From Phycobacter azelaicus (GTDB lineage Bacteria; Pseudomonadota; Alphaproteobacteria; Rhodobacterales; Rhodobacteraceae), in contig NZ_WKFH01000003.1 in NCBI RefSeq assembly GCF_014884385.1, forward strand, positions 2,760,001 through 2,824,000: 64,000 bases of DNA, given 5' to 3'. The notes below the pieces were generated by a model. It saw nothing but the letters and a program-made list of their open reading frames with translations, was not told the DNA's origin and searched no databases. Made by a program: the position numbers and the translations under genes. Shown here piece after piece: positions 47,425-56,142 of this stretch (positions within the stretch are counted from its first letter, which is position 1; each line of letters opens with the position of its first letter).

Positions 47425-48723
47425 ATGACACGTGATACCCTCACCGGCAGCAGAATTCGTGAGCGCCGCCTCATCCTCGGGATGCGTCAGGCGGAACTGG
47501 CGCGGGCGGCGGGCATTTCCGCTTCCTATCTCAATTTGATCGAGCATAACCGCCGCAGAATCGGCGGTAAACTCCTGGTGGACATCGCGCAGGTGCTTGG
47601 AGTTGAGCCTTCGATGTTGAGCGAGGGGGCAGAAGCCGCCCTGATTGCAAACTTGCGCGAAGCGGCTGTGGACAGTGGCGTGCCCGTGGTGGAGCTCGAC
47701 CGGGCCGATGAATTCGCCGGTCGTTTTCCTGGGTGGTCCGAAGTTCTGGCTAGCAGTCACCGCCGCATTGCCACGCTTGAGCGGACCGTTCAGACTCTGT
47801 CCGACCGGCTCACGCATGATCCGCATCTGGCTGCCTCGCTGCACGAGGTTCTGTCCACGGCAGCGGCGATCCGTTCGACCGCGTCGATCCTTGCGGAAAC
47901 CGGTGAACTTGAGGCCGAATGGCGTGACCGGTTCCATAAGAATCTGAATGAGGATTCGCGCCGCCTGGCAGAAAGCAGCCGCGCCCTGGTCAGCTTTCTC
48001 GATGAAAGCAATGCGGGTGCGGACCGGCGGGGCGTGCCGCATGAAGAGGCCGAAGCCTATTTCCTGGCGCAGGGGTATCACTTCCCGGCTCTCGAGGAAG
48101 GTACGGCCACACCGGAGGAACTGATCGCGGATGCGGCGGATCTGGTTAGCGACTCCGCTCGTCTGATTGCGCGGGGGGCTTTGGAGCAGTACCAGCGTGA
48201 TGCTCGCTCCTTGCCGCTTGAGCCTTTGAAGGTTGCCATAGGAGAAGAGGGAATAGATCCTGCAGTCTTGGCACGTCGGTTCGGGTGCGATCTGCCGACG
48301 GTTCTTCGGCGTCTTGGCCTTTTGCCGTTCGAGATCCTCGGGCAAGAGGCCGGCTTGGTCATCTGTGATGCGTCAGGTTCGATCCTGGTCCGTAAGCCTG
48401 TTACGGGTTTTGCTTTGCCGAGGTTTGGCGCTTCCTGCCCTCTTTGGCCCATCTACACGGCGCTGTCACGTCCGCATGTTCCGGTGCGCCGCAATGTGGT
48501 TCAGCAGGGGCGTTCGGCGCTGGCCTTTGAGTGTCTGGCCGTCGCCTGGGAGCGGATCACACCGGATTTCGACAGTGATCCCCTTTACCATGCGGTGATG
48601 CTGATCCTCCCGCAAAGCGACGTGCCGGAAAGGGCACAGCCGGTGGGGGCAAGCTGCCGGATCTGTCCGCGCCGTGGCTGCCCCGCTCGACGCGAGCCAT
48701 CTATTCTTAAGGAAGAGTTTTGA
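47425..48723 (+). CDS. XRE-family regulator, short-chain fatty acyl regulator (ScfR/RamB) type
   Basis: 432-residue regulator: N-terminal XRE HTH (RIRERRLILGMRQAELARAA, ISASYLNLIEHNRRRIGG), a long middle region and a C-terminal domain ending in a cysteine cluster (GASCRICPRRGCPARREP), the layout of short-chain fatty acyl regulators that respond to acyl-CoA. I do not see an HExxH peptidase motif. Start ATG 47425 follows GGCAGAGG. Divergent from the liv operon, 234 bases apart; whether it controls liv is unknown. Confidence 0.82.
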   Translation: MTRDTLTGSRIRERRLILGMRQAELARAAGISASYLNLIEHNRRRIGGKLLVDIAQVLGVEPSMLSEGAEAALIANLREAAVDSGVPVVELDRADEFAGRFPGWSEVLASSHRRIATLERTVQTLSDRLTHDPHLAASLHEVLSTAAAIRSTASILAETGELEAEWRDRFHKNLNEDSRRLAESSRALVSFLDESNAGADRRGVPHEEAEAYFLAQGYHFPALEEGTATPEELIADAADLVSDSARLIARGALEQYQRDARSLPLEPLKVAIGEEGIDPAVLARRFGCDLPTVLRRLGLLPFEILGQEAGLVICDASGSILVRKPVTGFALPRFGASCPLWPIYTALSRPHVPVRRNVVQQGRSALAFECLAVAWERITPDFDSDPLYHAVMLILPQSDVPERAQPVGASCRICPRRGCPARREPSILKEEF

Positions 48724-48818
48724 CAGCCGCCAGCCTCGGGGGCTAGTCTGGCGCGACATCAAAAAATGCGCTGGGGCCAAACAGGTCCAGGGAGCGGCGC
48801 TGGGAGGAAAATCTGCCA

Positions 48819-49199
48819 ATGAGCAGACATGTGATTCTAATCGAGGATGAACCGAATATAACCGAGGCGATCCGGTTCCTTCTCACCCGCGACGGCTGGA
48901 GCGTAGATGCCCATGCCGACGGTTCGGACGCGGTCGAGGTGATCGAGGCCGCACAGCCGGATCTCGTGATCCTGGACCTGATGCTGCCGGGCAAGAGCGG
49001 TCTTGAAATCATCCGCGAGCTGCGCGAAGTCGAAAGTCTGAAGGCGCTGCCAGTGCTGATGCTGACCGCGCGGGGGCAGATGAAGGATCGTGAAATGGCC
49101 GAGCGGGCAGGGGTGACCCGTTTCATGACCAAGCCCTTTTCCAATGCGGAGGTGCTGACCGCCGTGCGCGATCTACATGCCCAAGCCAGCCGCCAATGA
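48819..49199 (+). CDS. Single-domain response regulator (CheY-like receiver)
   Basis: 126-residue stand-alone receiver: acidic pocket E9/D10, phosphorylation site D53 (LVILDLMLPGKSG), T83 (LMLTARG) and K105 (FMTKPFS). No output domain, so it acts by protein contact. GGAGG is about 12 bases upstream of the ATG. It leads a tight set with a mini-ORF, a two-TM protein, a sensor kinase and a FliM-like protein; the kinase is the obvious partner. Confidence 0.92.
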   Translation: MSRHVILIEDEPNITEAIRFLLTRDGWSVDAHADGSDAVEVIEAAQPDLVILDLMLPGKSGLEIIRELREVESLKALPVLMLTARGQMKDREMAERAGVTRFMTKPFSNAEVLTAVRDLHAQASRQ

Positions 49200-49264
49200 G
49201 CTTCAGCCGTTTCAAAGCAGTTCGTCACGTCTATCGGCATGAGCGAGCACGGATATGGCCATGA
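49196..49264 (+). CDS. 22-codon mini-ORF linking two genes
   Basis: Encodes MSFSRFKAVRHVYRHERARI plus two residues. Its ATG overlaps the receiver gene stop (ATGA) and its TGA overlaps ATG 49261 of the next gene (again ATGA). A strongly basic peptide or merely a bridge for ribosomes between genes. Too short for firm support; no family known. Confidence 0.3.
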   Translation: MSFSRFKAVRHVYRHERARIWP

Positions 49265-49653
49265 TCCGCGGGGACGGGGCCGGGCGGCAGGACGAAATAA
49301 CCGCGCCCTTTGTGGAACGACGCACATATCGCCGTCGTCGTCTCATGGATATCGCCCGCCTGTTGCCAATTCTCGGTGCGGTGCTCTTTGCCATCCCGTT
49401 GATGTGGCCTGACCCTGATCCCTATCCTGCGCCCGGCAGTCACGGTGGCATGCGCATGTCCTCGGCCATCACATACGTCTTTCTGGTCTGGGCCGGGTTG
49501 ATTGCTATCAGCCTTGGATTTGGTGAAGCGGTGCGGCATTGGGCGGCGCATTGGACGGCTGGCGGCCACTCCGAAGCGGACCTTGAGCGGGAGCGCGCGC
49601 TGGCTGGCGAGCAAGACCCCGGTCGTCCTTTGGTGGATGCAAAGGACGACTGA
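49261..49653 (+). CDS. Small two-TM protein preceding the symporter-kinase
   Basis: About 130 residues with two TM helices (LLPILGAVLFAIPLMW; AITYVFLVWAGLIAISLGFG), basic N-terminus and acidic tail. ATG 49261 shares ATGA with the mini-ORF; ATG 49255 is an alternative. Its stop overlaps the kinase start (TGATG). Size, two helices and position before a sodium:solute-symporter domain recall DUF4212 small subunits and the short CbrX-type ORF before cbrA, but I cannot prove homology. Confidence 0.75.
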   Translation: MIRGDGAGRQDEITAPFVERRTYRRRRLMDIARLLPILGAVLFAIPLMWPDPDPYPAPGSHGGMRMSSAITYVFLVWAGLIAISLGFGEAVRHWAAHWTAGGHSEADLERERALAGEQDPGRPLVDAKDD

Positions 49654-52337
49654 TGGCCTCGCTCAACGTACTTGCACTGGTCTGCCTGGGCTACGTTGCG
49701 TTCCTGTTTTTTATCGCATTCCTGGCCGACAGGATGGCCAGCCGCGGCGTGAGCGCCGCCTGGATGCGATCGCCACTGACCTATACGCTGTCACTGTCGA
49801 TCTACTGCACGGCATGGACGTTCTACGGCGCAGTCGGCTATGCGGCGAGGTCGGGGCTTGAGTTCGTCACCATCTATCTGGGGCCAACGTTGGTCATGGT
49901 GGGCTGGTGGTGGGGCTTGCGCAAGCTGGTCAGGGTGGGGCGCAGCCAGCGGGTGACCTCCATCGCCGACCTTTTGTCAGCCCGATACGGAAAGTCCAAT
50001 ACACTGGCGATCGGCGTTACCGTGCTCGCAGTGATCGGGGTCACGCCTTATATTTCCTTGCAGTTGCAGTCGATTACCCTTTCATTTTCGATCTTTGCCG
50101 AAGCAGATCCCCTGCGCAGCCTCAACGAGACGACAACGGTTCTTTGGGTCGCGGTTGGCCTTGCGGTCTTTGCGATCCTCTTCGGGACCCGAAATCTAAA
50201 TGCAAACGAGCGCCATCACGGAGTGGTGACGGCCATCGCGCTTGAGGCGGTAGTGAAACTGGTTGCTCTTTTGGCAGTCGGGATCTTCGTGGTCTGGGGT
50301 ATTGCTGGCGGAGTGTCTGAGACCTTTGCGCGTATCGATGCGTCGCGCATCGGTCAGTGGCAGGTCGACGGAGGTCGCTGGGCAACGATCACTTTCCTGT
50401 CGGCGGCGGCCTTTGTCTGTCTTCCACGGATGTTTCAAGTGATGGTGGTGGAGAACGAGGACGAGCGTCACCTGCGCGTCGCGGCCTGGGCCTTTCCGCT
50501 GTATCTTATGCTGATGTCGCTATTTGTGGTGCCGATTGCGGCCATCGGCCTTGAGCTGCTGCCGGAGGGGTCTAACCCGGATCTCTTCGTCCTGACCTTG
50601 CCGCTGGCGCAAGGCCAGCAGGGGTTGGCGATGCTGTCGTTCCTGGGTGGGTTTTCTTCGGCGACCTCAATGGCGATCGTCGCGGCCATGGCGCTGTCGA
50701 CCATGGTGTCGAACCATATCGTGACGCCGATCTGGCTGCGCACGCAAGGGCCGGGCGCCTCGGTGTCGGGAGATGTGCGCAACGTTGTGCTGTTCACGCG
50801 GCGGATCACGATCGCGGTCATCATGCTCCTTGGCTATTTCTACTACAAGCTGTCGGGCGGGGGCGCTGCGCTTGCAGCCATCGGTCTGATTTCATTCGCC
50901 GGGGTGGCGCAGATTTTGCCAGCCCTGGTTGGGGGCCTGTTCTGGCGCGGCGCAACCCGGATCGGCGCTCTTGCGGGAATCAGCACGGGCTTTGCCATCT
51001 GGCTTTATACGATGTTGCTGCCCACTTTGGGCGGAGGGGTTCTTCCTGATAGTGTCTTGGCCAATGGTCTGTTCGGCCTTTCATGGCTCCGCCCGCATGC
51101 GCTTTTTGGGATTGAGGCGCTGGATCCCACTGTGCATGCGGTCATCTGGTCCATGAGCCTGAATGCCGTTGTCTTCTGCGCAGTGTCTCTTGCCAGCTTT
51201 CCCAGCCCGATAGAGCGCTTGCAGGGGGCTCAGTTTGTCAATGTATTCGATCATTCGTCCGGTCCGCGTGGCTGGACAGGCTCCTTTGCGCAAAGCGAGG
51301 ATCTTATGGTCATGTCCCAGAGGATCCTGGGCGCGACCGAGGCGCAGGCATTTTTCCAGCGCGAACTGGCTAGGCAAGGTGGGCGCGGCAGCCTGCCAGA
51401 GCCCACTCCGGAGTTTCTCGAGCGGCTCGAGCGAGAGCTCAGCGCTTCGATCGGGGCGGCTGCGGCCCATGCGATGATCGGGCAGATCGTTGGGGGATCC
51501 TCTGTTTCTGTTGAAGATCTCCTGGCTGTTGCCGATGAGACCGCGCAGATGCTGGAGTATTCCAGCCGTCTTGAGATGCAATCGGCCGAACTTTCGCGTA
51601 CTGCCCGCAAGTTGCAGGAAACAAACGAAAAGCTCACGCAGATCTCCGAGCAGAAAGACGCTTTTCTAAGCCAGGTCAGCCATGAATTGCGCACGCCGAT
51701 GACCTCGATCCGAGCGTTTTCCGAAATTCTCAGGGACGATGATACCCTCGATCAGGAGGGCAAGTCGCGCTACGCAAGTATTATCCACGACGAGGCTTTG
51801 CGCCTGACACGTCTACTCAACGATCTTCTCGATCTGAGTGTTTTGGAAAGCGGTCAGGTGAGCCTCAACATGACCGAGGGCACTTTGCAGGAAGTGCTGG
51901 ATCATGCGGTGTCCACGGCCGTTGCTGGATTTGACAGGCCAATCCGGGTCTTTCGCGATACTGCGGATGAGGCCGTTGAGATCCGTTCGGATCTGGACCG
52001 ATTGGCGCAGGTCTTTATCAACTTGATCGCGAATGCACAGAAATACTGCGATGCGGAAAACCCGGAGCTATCGATCAGTGTCTCTCGTCAGGATGAAGTG
52101 CTGATCATCGATTTCGTCGACAACGGCAGTGGCATCTCGCCTGAGTTCCAGCAGATGATTTTCGAGAAATTCTCGAGGGTTAGCCCAGAGCGTGCAGGAG
52201 GAGCGGGGCTTGGGCTGGCGATTTGCCGCGAGATTATTCAGCGACTGGACGGGGATATTTCCTATCTGTCTGGGCGTCTTGGCGGTGCCTTCCGCGTGAC
52301 GCTGCCTTTGGTGAGCGAAAATGCCGCTTTAGGCTGA
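49653..52337 (+). CDS. Sensor histidine kinase with sodium:solute symporter N-terminal domain (CbrA-like)
   Basis: 894-residue fusion. Residues 1 to about 510 form a 13-helix SSS (SLC5-like) transporter domain (RSQRVTSIADLLSARYGKS; MVVENEDERHLRVAAW), then a linker, a coiled coil (about 630-665), HisKA with phospho-acceptor H about 676 (SHELRTPMTSIRAF) and HATPase (N box NLIANAQKYC, DNGSGIS, GAGLGLAIC). No PAS domain is evident. Relatives such as CbrA link nutrient transport to carbon/nitrogen control. Overlaps the two-TM gene by one base. The receiver at 48819 is the likely phosphate acceptor. Confidence 0.92.
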   Translation: MASLNVLALVCLGYVAFLFFIAFLADRMASRGVSAAWMRSPLTYTLSLSIYCTAWTFYGAVGYAARSGLEFVTIYLGPTLVMVGWWWGLRKLVRVGRSQRVTSIADLLSARYGKSNTLAIGVTVLAVIGVTPYISLQLQSITLSFSIFAEADPLRSLNETTTVLWVAVGLAVFAILFGTRNLNANERHHGVVTAIALEAVVKLVALLAVGIFVVWGIAGGVSETFARIDASRIGQWQVDGGRWATITFLSAAAFVCLPRMFQVMVVENEDERHLRVAAWAFPLYLMLMSLFVVPIAAIGLELLPEGSNPDLFVLTLPLAQGQQGLAMLSFLGGFSSATSMAIVAAMALSTMVSNHIVTPIWLRTQGPGASVSGDVRNVVLFTRRITIAVIMLLGYFYYKLSGGGAALAAIGLISFAGVAQILPALVGGLFWRGATRIGALAGISTGFAIWLYTMLLPTLGGGVLPDSVLANGLFGLSWLRPHALFGIEALDPTVHAVIWSMSLNAVVFCAVSLASFPSPIERLQGAQFVNVFDHSSGPRGWTGSFAQSEDLMVMSQRILGATEAQAFFQRELARQGGRGSLPEPTPEFLERLERELSASIGAAAAHAMIGQIVGGSSVSVEDLLAVADETAQMLEYSSRLEMQSAELSRTARKLQETNEKLTQISEQKDAFLSQVSHELRTPMTSIRAFSEILRDDDTLDQEGKSRYASIIHDEALRLTRLLNDLLDLSVLESGQVSLNMTEGTLQEVLDHAVSTAVAGFDRPIRVFRDTADEAVEIRSDLDRLAQVFINLIANAQKYCDAENPELSISVSRQDEVLIIDFVDNGSGISPEFQQMIFEKFSRVSPERAGGAGLGLAICREIIQRLDGDISYLSGRLGGAFRVTLPLVSENAALG

Positions 52338-52422
52338 TAACCCGCTTCGAAATAAAGGTATTGGTAACCCTATGCGGTCTAAAACAGAGACAAGAGGCGG
52401 CAAGGTTTCAGGTTCAGTACGT

Positions 52423-53715
52423 ATGTCCGATACGACAACTCAGGATTCGGCAGGCAGCAAGGCGGGGGTTCTTGCGCGCAAGCTGGCGGCGACCAAGGAA
52501 GGGTCAGGAACTCTGAAGAGTTCTTTGACACTCAAGGCGCTGCGCAGATCTTTGGCACGTTCGGCGGCTGACCTGTGTGACCTTCCCTTGGCTGTATTGG
52601 CTGCGCGTCAGGCCAACCGCACTCCTGAGGAGCTACCCGAGCACCTTTCTGACACGCATTTGCTGGTGGTTCTTGATGGGCCCAACGGCCGGATTGGGGC
52701 GGCAACGCTGGATGCTGCGCTGGTCACCGCGCTGATCCAAAAACAGACCATCGGGCAGGTCATGGGTAAGGCGCCGTCCGAACGGCACTATACGCCAACT
52801 GACGCTGCGATGACTGCGGAATTCCTGGAAACTGCCCTAAAAAAGGTCGTGGCGATGCTCGAAGGGCAGTCCGATCAAGCGATTTTCTCCGGTTATCGCT
52901 TCGGTGCCCAGGTCGAAGACGTGCGCAGCCTTGCTCTGGGTCTTGAAGCCGAAGACTACCGCGTGCTGTCTATGACGGTTGACCTGGCCATCGGTGCGAT
53001 GCAGGGGGAGCTGAACCTGATCCTGCCTGAGCCAACGCCCGAAGAGCTGGGCCATGGCGGTGCATCAGGGCCGTCGCTTGGGCGCAACATGGGCGCGATG
53101 CGCGCTGAACTTTCTGCGGTTTTGTGCAAGATGCGTGTGCCCGCGAACGAATTCACGGGTCTCAAGGTGGGCGATGTTCTGCCTCTGGATCAGGCGTTTT
53201 TGTATGAGACGGATCTTTTGGCCGTCGGTGGACAATCCATCGCTCAGGGTCGGCTGGGACAGTTGAATGGATCGCGCGCTGTGCGCCTCAATCAGCCGCG
53301 CACCAAATTGGTCGGAGACATGGACGCGGGCGACATGGCCTTCTCTGATGGTGTGGGTGCAGATGCATTGCCGACCCCTGATGACATGCCGACCATCGAC
53401 CTTGGCATTGCAGCCGAGGATCTGCAGGATCCGCTGGACAATAGTTTTGGCGGCGGACTGGACGGCGATTTTGACACGGGCGGTCTGGGCGAAATGGGCG
53501 GTGGCCTTGGTGGTGATCTTGGCGGTGACCTTGGTGGCGATCTGGGCGGTGACCTTGGTGCCGGTCTGGGTGGTGATCTTGGAGGCGATCTTGGCGGTGA
53601 CCTGTCAGAAGGCTTGGGCGACTTGCCGGCGCTTCCCGAAGCCAATCTCGACGGGTTTGATCCTGACGATGCCGCGGCTGAAATATCCAAGCTTGCGGGT
53701 CTTGGTTCAGGCTAG
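52423..53715 (+). CDS. Orphan FliM/FliN-like (SpoA-domain) protein with GGDL-repeat tail
   Basis: About 430 residues. Middle part resembles FliM: SDTHLLVVLDGPNGRIGAAT, AMTAEFLETALKKVVAMLEG; a C-terminal SpoA-like region (LSAVLCKMRVPANEFTGLKV, VGGQSIAQGRLGQLNGSRAV) as in motor-switch proteins. The FliM CheY-binding N-terminal motif (LSQxEIDALL) is absent. The last 110 residues are acidic with GGDL tandem repeats. No flagellar genes adjoin; it lies 86 bases after the symporter-kinase. Start 52423 (MSDTTT) fits relatives; ATG 52372 is possible. Confidence 0.75.
   Translation: MSDTTTQDSAGSKAGVLARKLAATKEGSGTLKSSLTLKALRRSLARSAADLCDLPLAVLAARQANRTPEELPEHLSDTHLLVVLDGPNGRIGAATLDAALVTALIQKQTIGQVMGKAPSERHYTPTDAAMTAEFLETALKKVVAMLEGQSDQAIFSGYRFGAQVEDVRSLALGLEAEDYRVLSMTVDLAIGAMQGELNLILPEPTPEELGHGGASGPSLGRNMGAMRAELSAVLCKMRVPANEFTGLKVGDVLPLDQAFLYETDLLAVGGQSIAQGRLGQLNGSRAVRLNQPRTKLVGDMDAGDMAFSDGVGADALPTPDDMPTIDLGIAAEDLQDPLDNSFGGGLDGDFDTGGLGEMGGGLGGDLGGDLGGDLGGDLGAGLGGDLGGDLGGDLSEGLGDLPALPEANLDGFDPDDAAAEISKLAGLGSG
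53509..53604 (+). repeat. 12-base tandem repeat coding GGDL units
   Basis: Eight imperfect copies of GGTGGTGATCTT-like units (glycine-glycine-aspartate-leucine; one reads GAGL), varying at third codon positions (GAT/GAC, CTT/CTG). The synonymous variation shows the protein repeat is kept by selection or is old, rather than a fresh slippage product. Confidence 0.85.
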
Positions 53716-53800
53716 GTCGCTAAGAATGCCTTCTTGGATGTCTTGGCCGACTGCGGCGCAGCCCGGGCGATTAAGATGTCTCAAAGAATACAAAAAGATA

Positions 53801-53830
53801 AGACCCCGGCCAAAATGTGCCGGGGTCTTT
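53801..53830 (+). terminator. Intrinsic terminator after the FliM-like gene
   Basis: Perfect 10-bp arms AGACCCCGGC / GCCGGGGTCT, loop CAAAATGT, tail TTTGTCTTTG. Lies between convergent operons and, because of an upstream A-rich stretch, may work for both. Confidence 0.85.
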
Positions 53831-53883
53831 GTCTTTGTGAGTGGTGGTGGGTGTTCTAAATTAGGTCTGAACGATAGTTGGTG

Positions 53884-54306
53884 TCAGCCAGAGGCCGCTT
53901 CAAGAGCCGGGCGCAATCCGTCGAGCGCGTAACCGGCTGCAGCGGTCTTGGCCAGCACTTCGTCAGCGCCGAGGTCCTTGGCTTGGCCCAGGGCCCAGAC
54001 GACGGAAGAACGGGTGCCAGAGGCGCAGTAGGCCAGAACCTGACCATCTGCTCCCTCGTAAAGCGCGCGTTGGCGTGCAACGTTTTCAGGCGTCATGGTC
54101 TGATGCGTCAGCGGCAGCTGCTCAAATTGCAGTCCTGCGGCTTCGGCGGCAGCCCGGATCGTTTCGGCCTGGTGGCTTGGTGGTACTTCTTCGTCGGGGC
54201 GGTTGCAGATCACCAGCTTGAAACCGGCTTCTGCGATTGCGGGAATGTCTTCGACCGAAATCTGCGGCGAGACGGCGTAGCGGGGGGTGATGTCACGAGC
54301 TTGCAT
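53884..54306 (-). CDS. blh: Blh-type (TIGR01244) sulfurtransferase/phosphatase-fold protein
   Basis: 140-residue protein of the DUF442/TIGR01244 group, the domain fused to a persulfide dioxygenase in Blh. The active loop CASGTRSS has the cysteine-arginine arrangement of rhodanese/protein phosphatase-like enzymes. Other landmarks: YAVSPQISVEDIPAIAEAGF, LVICNRPDEEVPPSHQ. Last gene of the MBL - YeeE - YeeE - Blh operon, ten bases after the second YeeE gene. Likely handles sulfane sulfur; exact reaction unknown. Confidence 0.85.
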   Translation of the reverse strand: MQARDITPRYAVSPQISVEDIPAIAEAGFKLVICNRPDEEVPPSHQAETIRAAAEAAGLQFEQLPLTHQTMTPENVARQRALYEGADGQVLAYCASGTRSSVVWALGQAKDLGADEVLAKTAAAGYALDGLRPALEAASG

Positions 54307-54315
54307 GGCAGTCCT

Positions 54316-54744
54316 TTACGCCTTTGCTGCGAGGCGGTCCAGTTGTGTGCCGACCGGAGCGGAAATCAGCATGCCTGCGGACATGGCCGCCAGGAACAGA
54401 ACGCCTTCCCAGCCGTTATAGGTCAGAGATGCGAGAGCCGGTCCAGGACACAATCCAGCTAGGCCCCAGCCCATACCGAACAGCACGGAGCCGGTGACAA
54501 GCCGGTGGTCCAGTTCCGGACGCGCTGTAGGGAAATCGCCGCCGACCAGCGGTTTGCGACCATGGGTCAAACGCCAAGCAAAGAACATCGGGATGACCGC
54601 ACCGCCCATCACGAAGGCCAGCGTGGGATCCCAGTCGCCAAAGACATCAAGCCAGCCCTGCACCTTGGTGGTGTCAGTCATGCCCGAGATGAACAATCCG
54701 CCGCCAAAGAGGCTGCCCGCGACAAGAGAAAGGAAAAGACGCAT
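54316..54744 (-). CDS. YeeE/YedE half-transporter, second subunit
   Basis: 142-residue membrane protein (about four TM helices) of the YeeE/YedE family: SLFGGGLFISGMTDTTKVQG, FGMGWGLAGLCPGPALASL with the conserved cysteine. Half the length of SoxT, so it likely pairs with the preceding subunit, with which it shares an ATGA overlap. Presumed transport of thiosulfate, sulfite or a persulfide-related compound. Confidence 0.85.
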   Translation of the reverse strand: MRLFLSLVAGSLFGGGLFISGMTDTTKVQGWLDVFGDWDPTLAFVMGGAVIPMFFAWRLTHGRKPLVGGDFPTARPELDHRLVTGSVLFGMGWGLAGLCPGPALASLTYNGWEGVLFLAAMSAGMLISAPVGTQLDRLAAKA

Positions 54745-55172
54745 CAGATCAGCCCCAGTACATGACGGAAGATGGCAAGTGTCAGGCCACCCGCCAGGAT
54801 GTAAAAGACGGTCGCAACGATGCCGCGCAGCGAAAAGCGGGAGATGCCGCAAACGCCGTGGCCTGAGGTGCAGCCATTGGCGATGCGGGTGCCAACGCCG
54901 ACCAGCAGGCCTGCAGCAATGATCACCCAGATGTTAGAGGTCATGTGGGTGTCGATCTCGACATTATAAATCGGCCAGAGGATCAGTGGCGTTACGATGA
55001 CGCCAACCAGAAAGGCAACCCGTTCCCAAAGGCTGTTCCAGCCGCTGCCATCGATCAGGCCTCCGAAAATGCCGCTCGCGCCCATGACGCGGCCATTTCC
55101 CAAAAGATAGACGGCACCGCCAAGGCCGATTGTTGCGCCCCCAACGAGGCCCCAGATCCAGTCTGTTTCCAT
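54744..55172 (-). CDS. YeeE/YedE half-transporter, first subunit
   Basis: 142-residue membrane protein, about four TM helices; conserved cysteine motif [21 protein letters not shown]. Together with the next gene it forms the split version of a YeeE/YedE transporter typical of BigR-type operons. ATG 55172 (METDWIWGL) is the sensible start. The MBL gene ends 106 bases upstream. Confidence 0.85.
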   Translation of the reverse strand: METDWIWGLVGGATIGLGGAVYLLGNGRVMGASGIFGGLIDGSGWNSLWERVAFLVGVIVTPLILWPIYNVEIDTHMTSNIWVIIAAGLLVGVGTRIANGCTSGHGVCGISRFSLRGIVATVFYILAGGLTLAIFRHVLGLI

Positions 55173-55278
55173 GTTTCGCGTTTCCTTGATGAGGGGCGCT
55201 GCGTCTTCAACGTGCTTGCAGCACCCGGTCAGTGTCCAAGGCAGGGCACCCACCCCAATGGGCGCCCTGCTTTGGGAG

Positions 55279-56142
55279 TTAGATCTTGTTCACGGGAAGC
55301 TTGAGGAAGACATCCCCTTGCTCGTCCGGTTCCGGCATCTGGCCGGCACGCATGTTGACCTGCAGCGATGGCAGGATCAGGCGCGGCATGCCGAGCGTTG
55401 CATCGCGGGCATCGCGCATGGAGACGAAGTCTTCGATGCTTTTGCCTTGGCCGATGTGGATGTTGAGCGCTTTCTGCTCTCCGACCGTGGTTTCCCAGGC
55501 ATACTCGTCACGACCGGGTGCCTTGTAGTCGTGACCGACAAAGATCCGCGTTTCTTCTGGCAGAGCGAGAATCTTTTGGATCGACTGGAACAGCGTTTCG
55601 GAAGAGCCCCCCGGGAAATCGCAGCGTGCGGTGCCGAAATCGGGCATAAACAGCGTATCGCCCACGAAGGCCGCGTCGCCGATGACATAGGTCAGGCAGG
55701 CAGGCGTGTGGCCAGGGGTATGCAGCACCTCTCCGCGCAGCTGTCCGATCATGAAGGTATCACCTTCCTTGAACAGCTGGTCGAACTGGCTGCCGTCACG
55801 CTGGAACTCGGTGCCTTCGTTGAAGACCTTGCCAAAGGTGTCCTGGACGATGGTGATATTCTCTCCGATACCAATCTTGCCGCCCAGACGCTCTTGGAGG
55901 TAGGGGGCTGCTGACAGGTGGTCCGCATGGACGTGGCTTTCCAGGATCCACTCGGTCTTGAGTTCTTCAGCTTCAACCCAGGCTATGATTTCATCGGCAG
56001 AGCTGGTGTCAGTCCGGCCTGAGGCATGATCAAAATCCAGAACCGAATCGATAATGGCGCAGGCACTGCCATTGAGATCGCGGACAACGTAGGAAACGGT
56101 GTTTGTGGCTTCGTCGAAGAAGGCTTTGACGATTGGATTCAT
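55279..56142 (-). CDS. MBL-fold persulfide dioxygenase-like hydrolase
   Basis: 287-residue metallo-beta-lactamase-fold protein close to the ETHE1/Blh persulfide dioxygenases: metal ligands ESHVHADHL, EVLHTPGHTPACLTYV and FVGDTLFMPDFGTARCDFPG, FVGHDYKAPG. These enzymes oxidise glutathione persulfide to sulfite. The neighbours (YeeE pair, Blh) are those of the BigR operons that protect against sulfide; no regulator gene is adjacent. First gene of the operon. Confidence 0.88.
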   Translation of the reverse strand: MNPIVKAFFDEATNTVSYVVRDLNGSACAIIDSVLDFDHASGRTDTSSADEIIAWVEAEELKTEWILESHVHADHLSAAPYLQERLGGKIGIGENITIVQDTFGKVFNEGTEFQRDGSQFDQLFKEGDTFMIGQLRGEVLHTPGHTPACLTYVIGDAAFVGDTLFMPDFGTARCDFPGGSSETLFQSIQKILALPEETRIFVGHDYKAPGRDEYAWETTVGEQKALNIHIGQGKSIEDFVSMRDARDATLGMPRLILPSLQVNMRAGQMPEPDEQGDVFLKLPVNKI

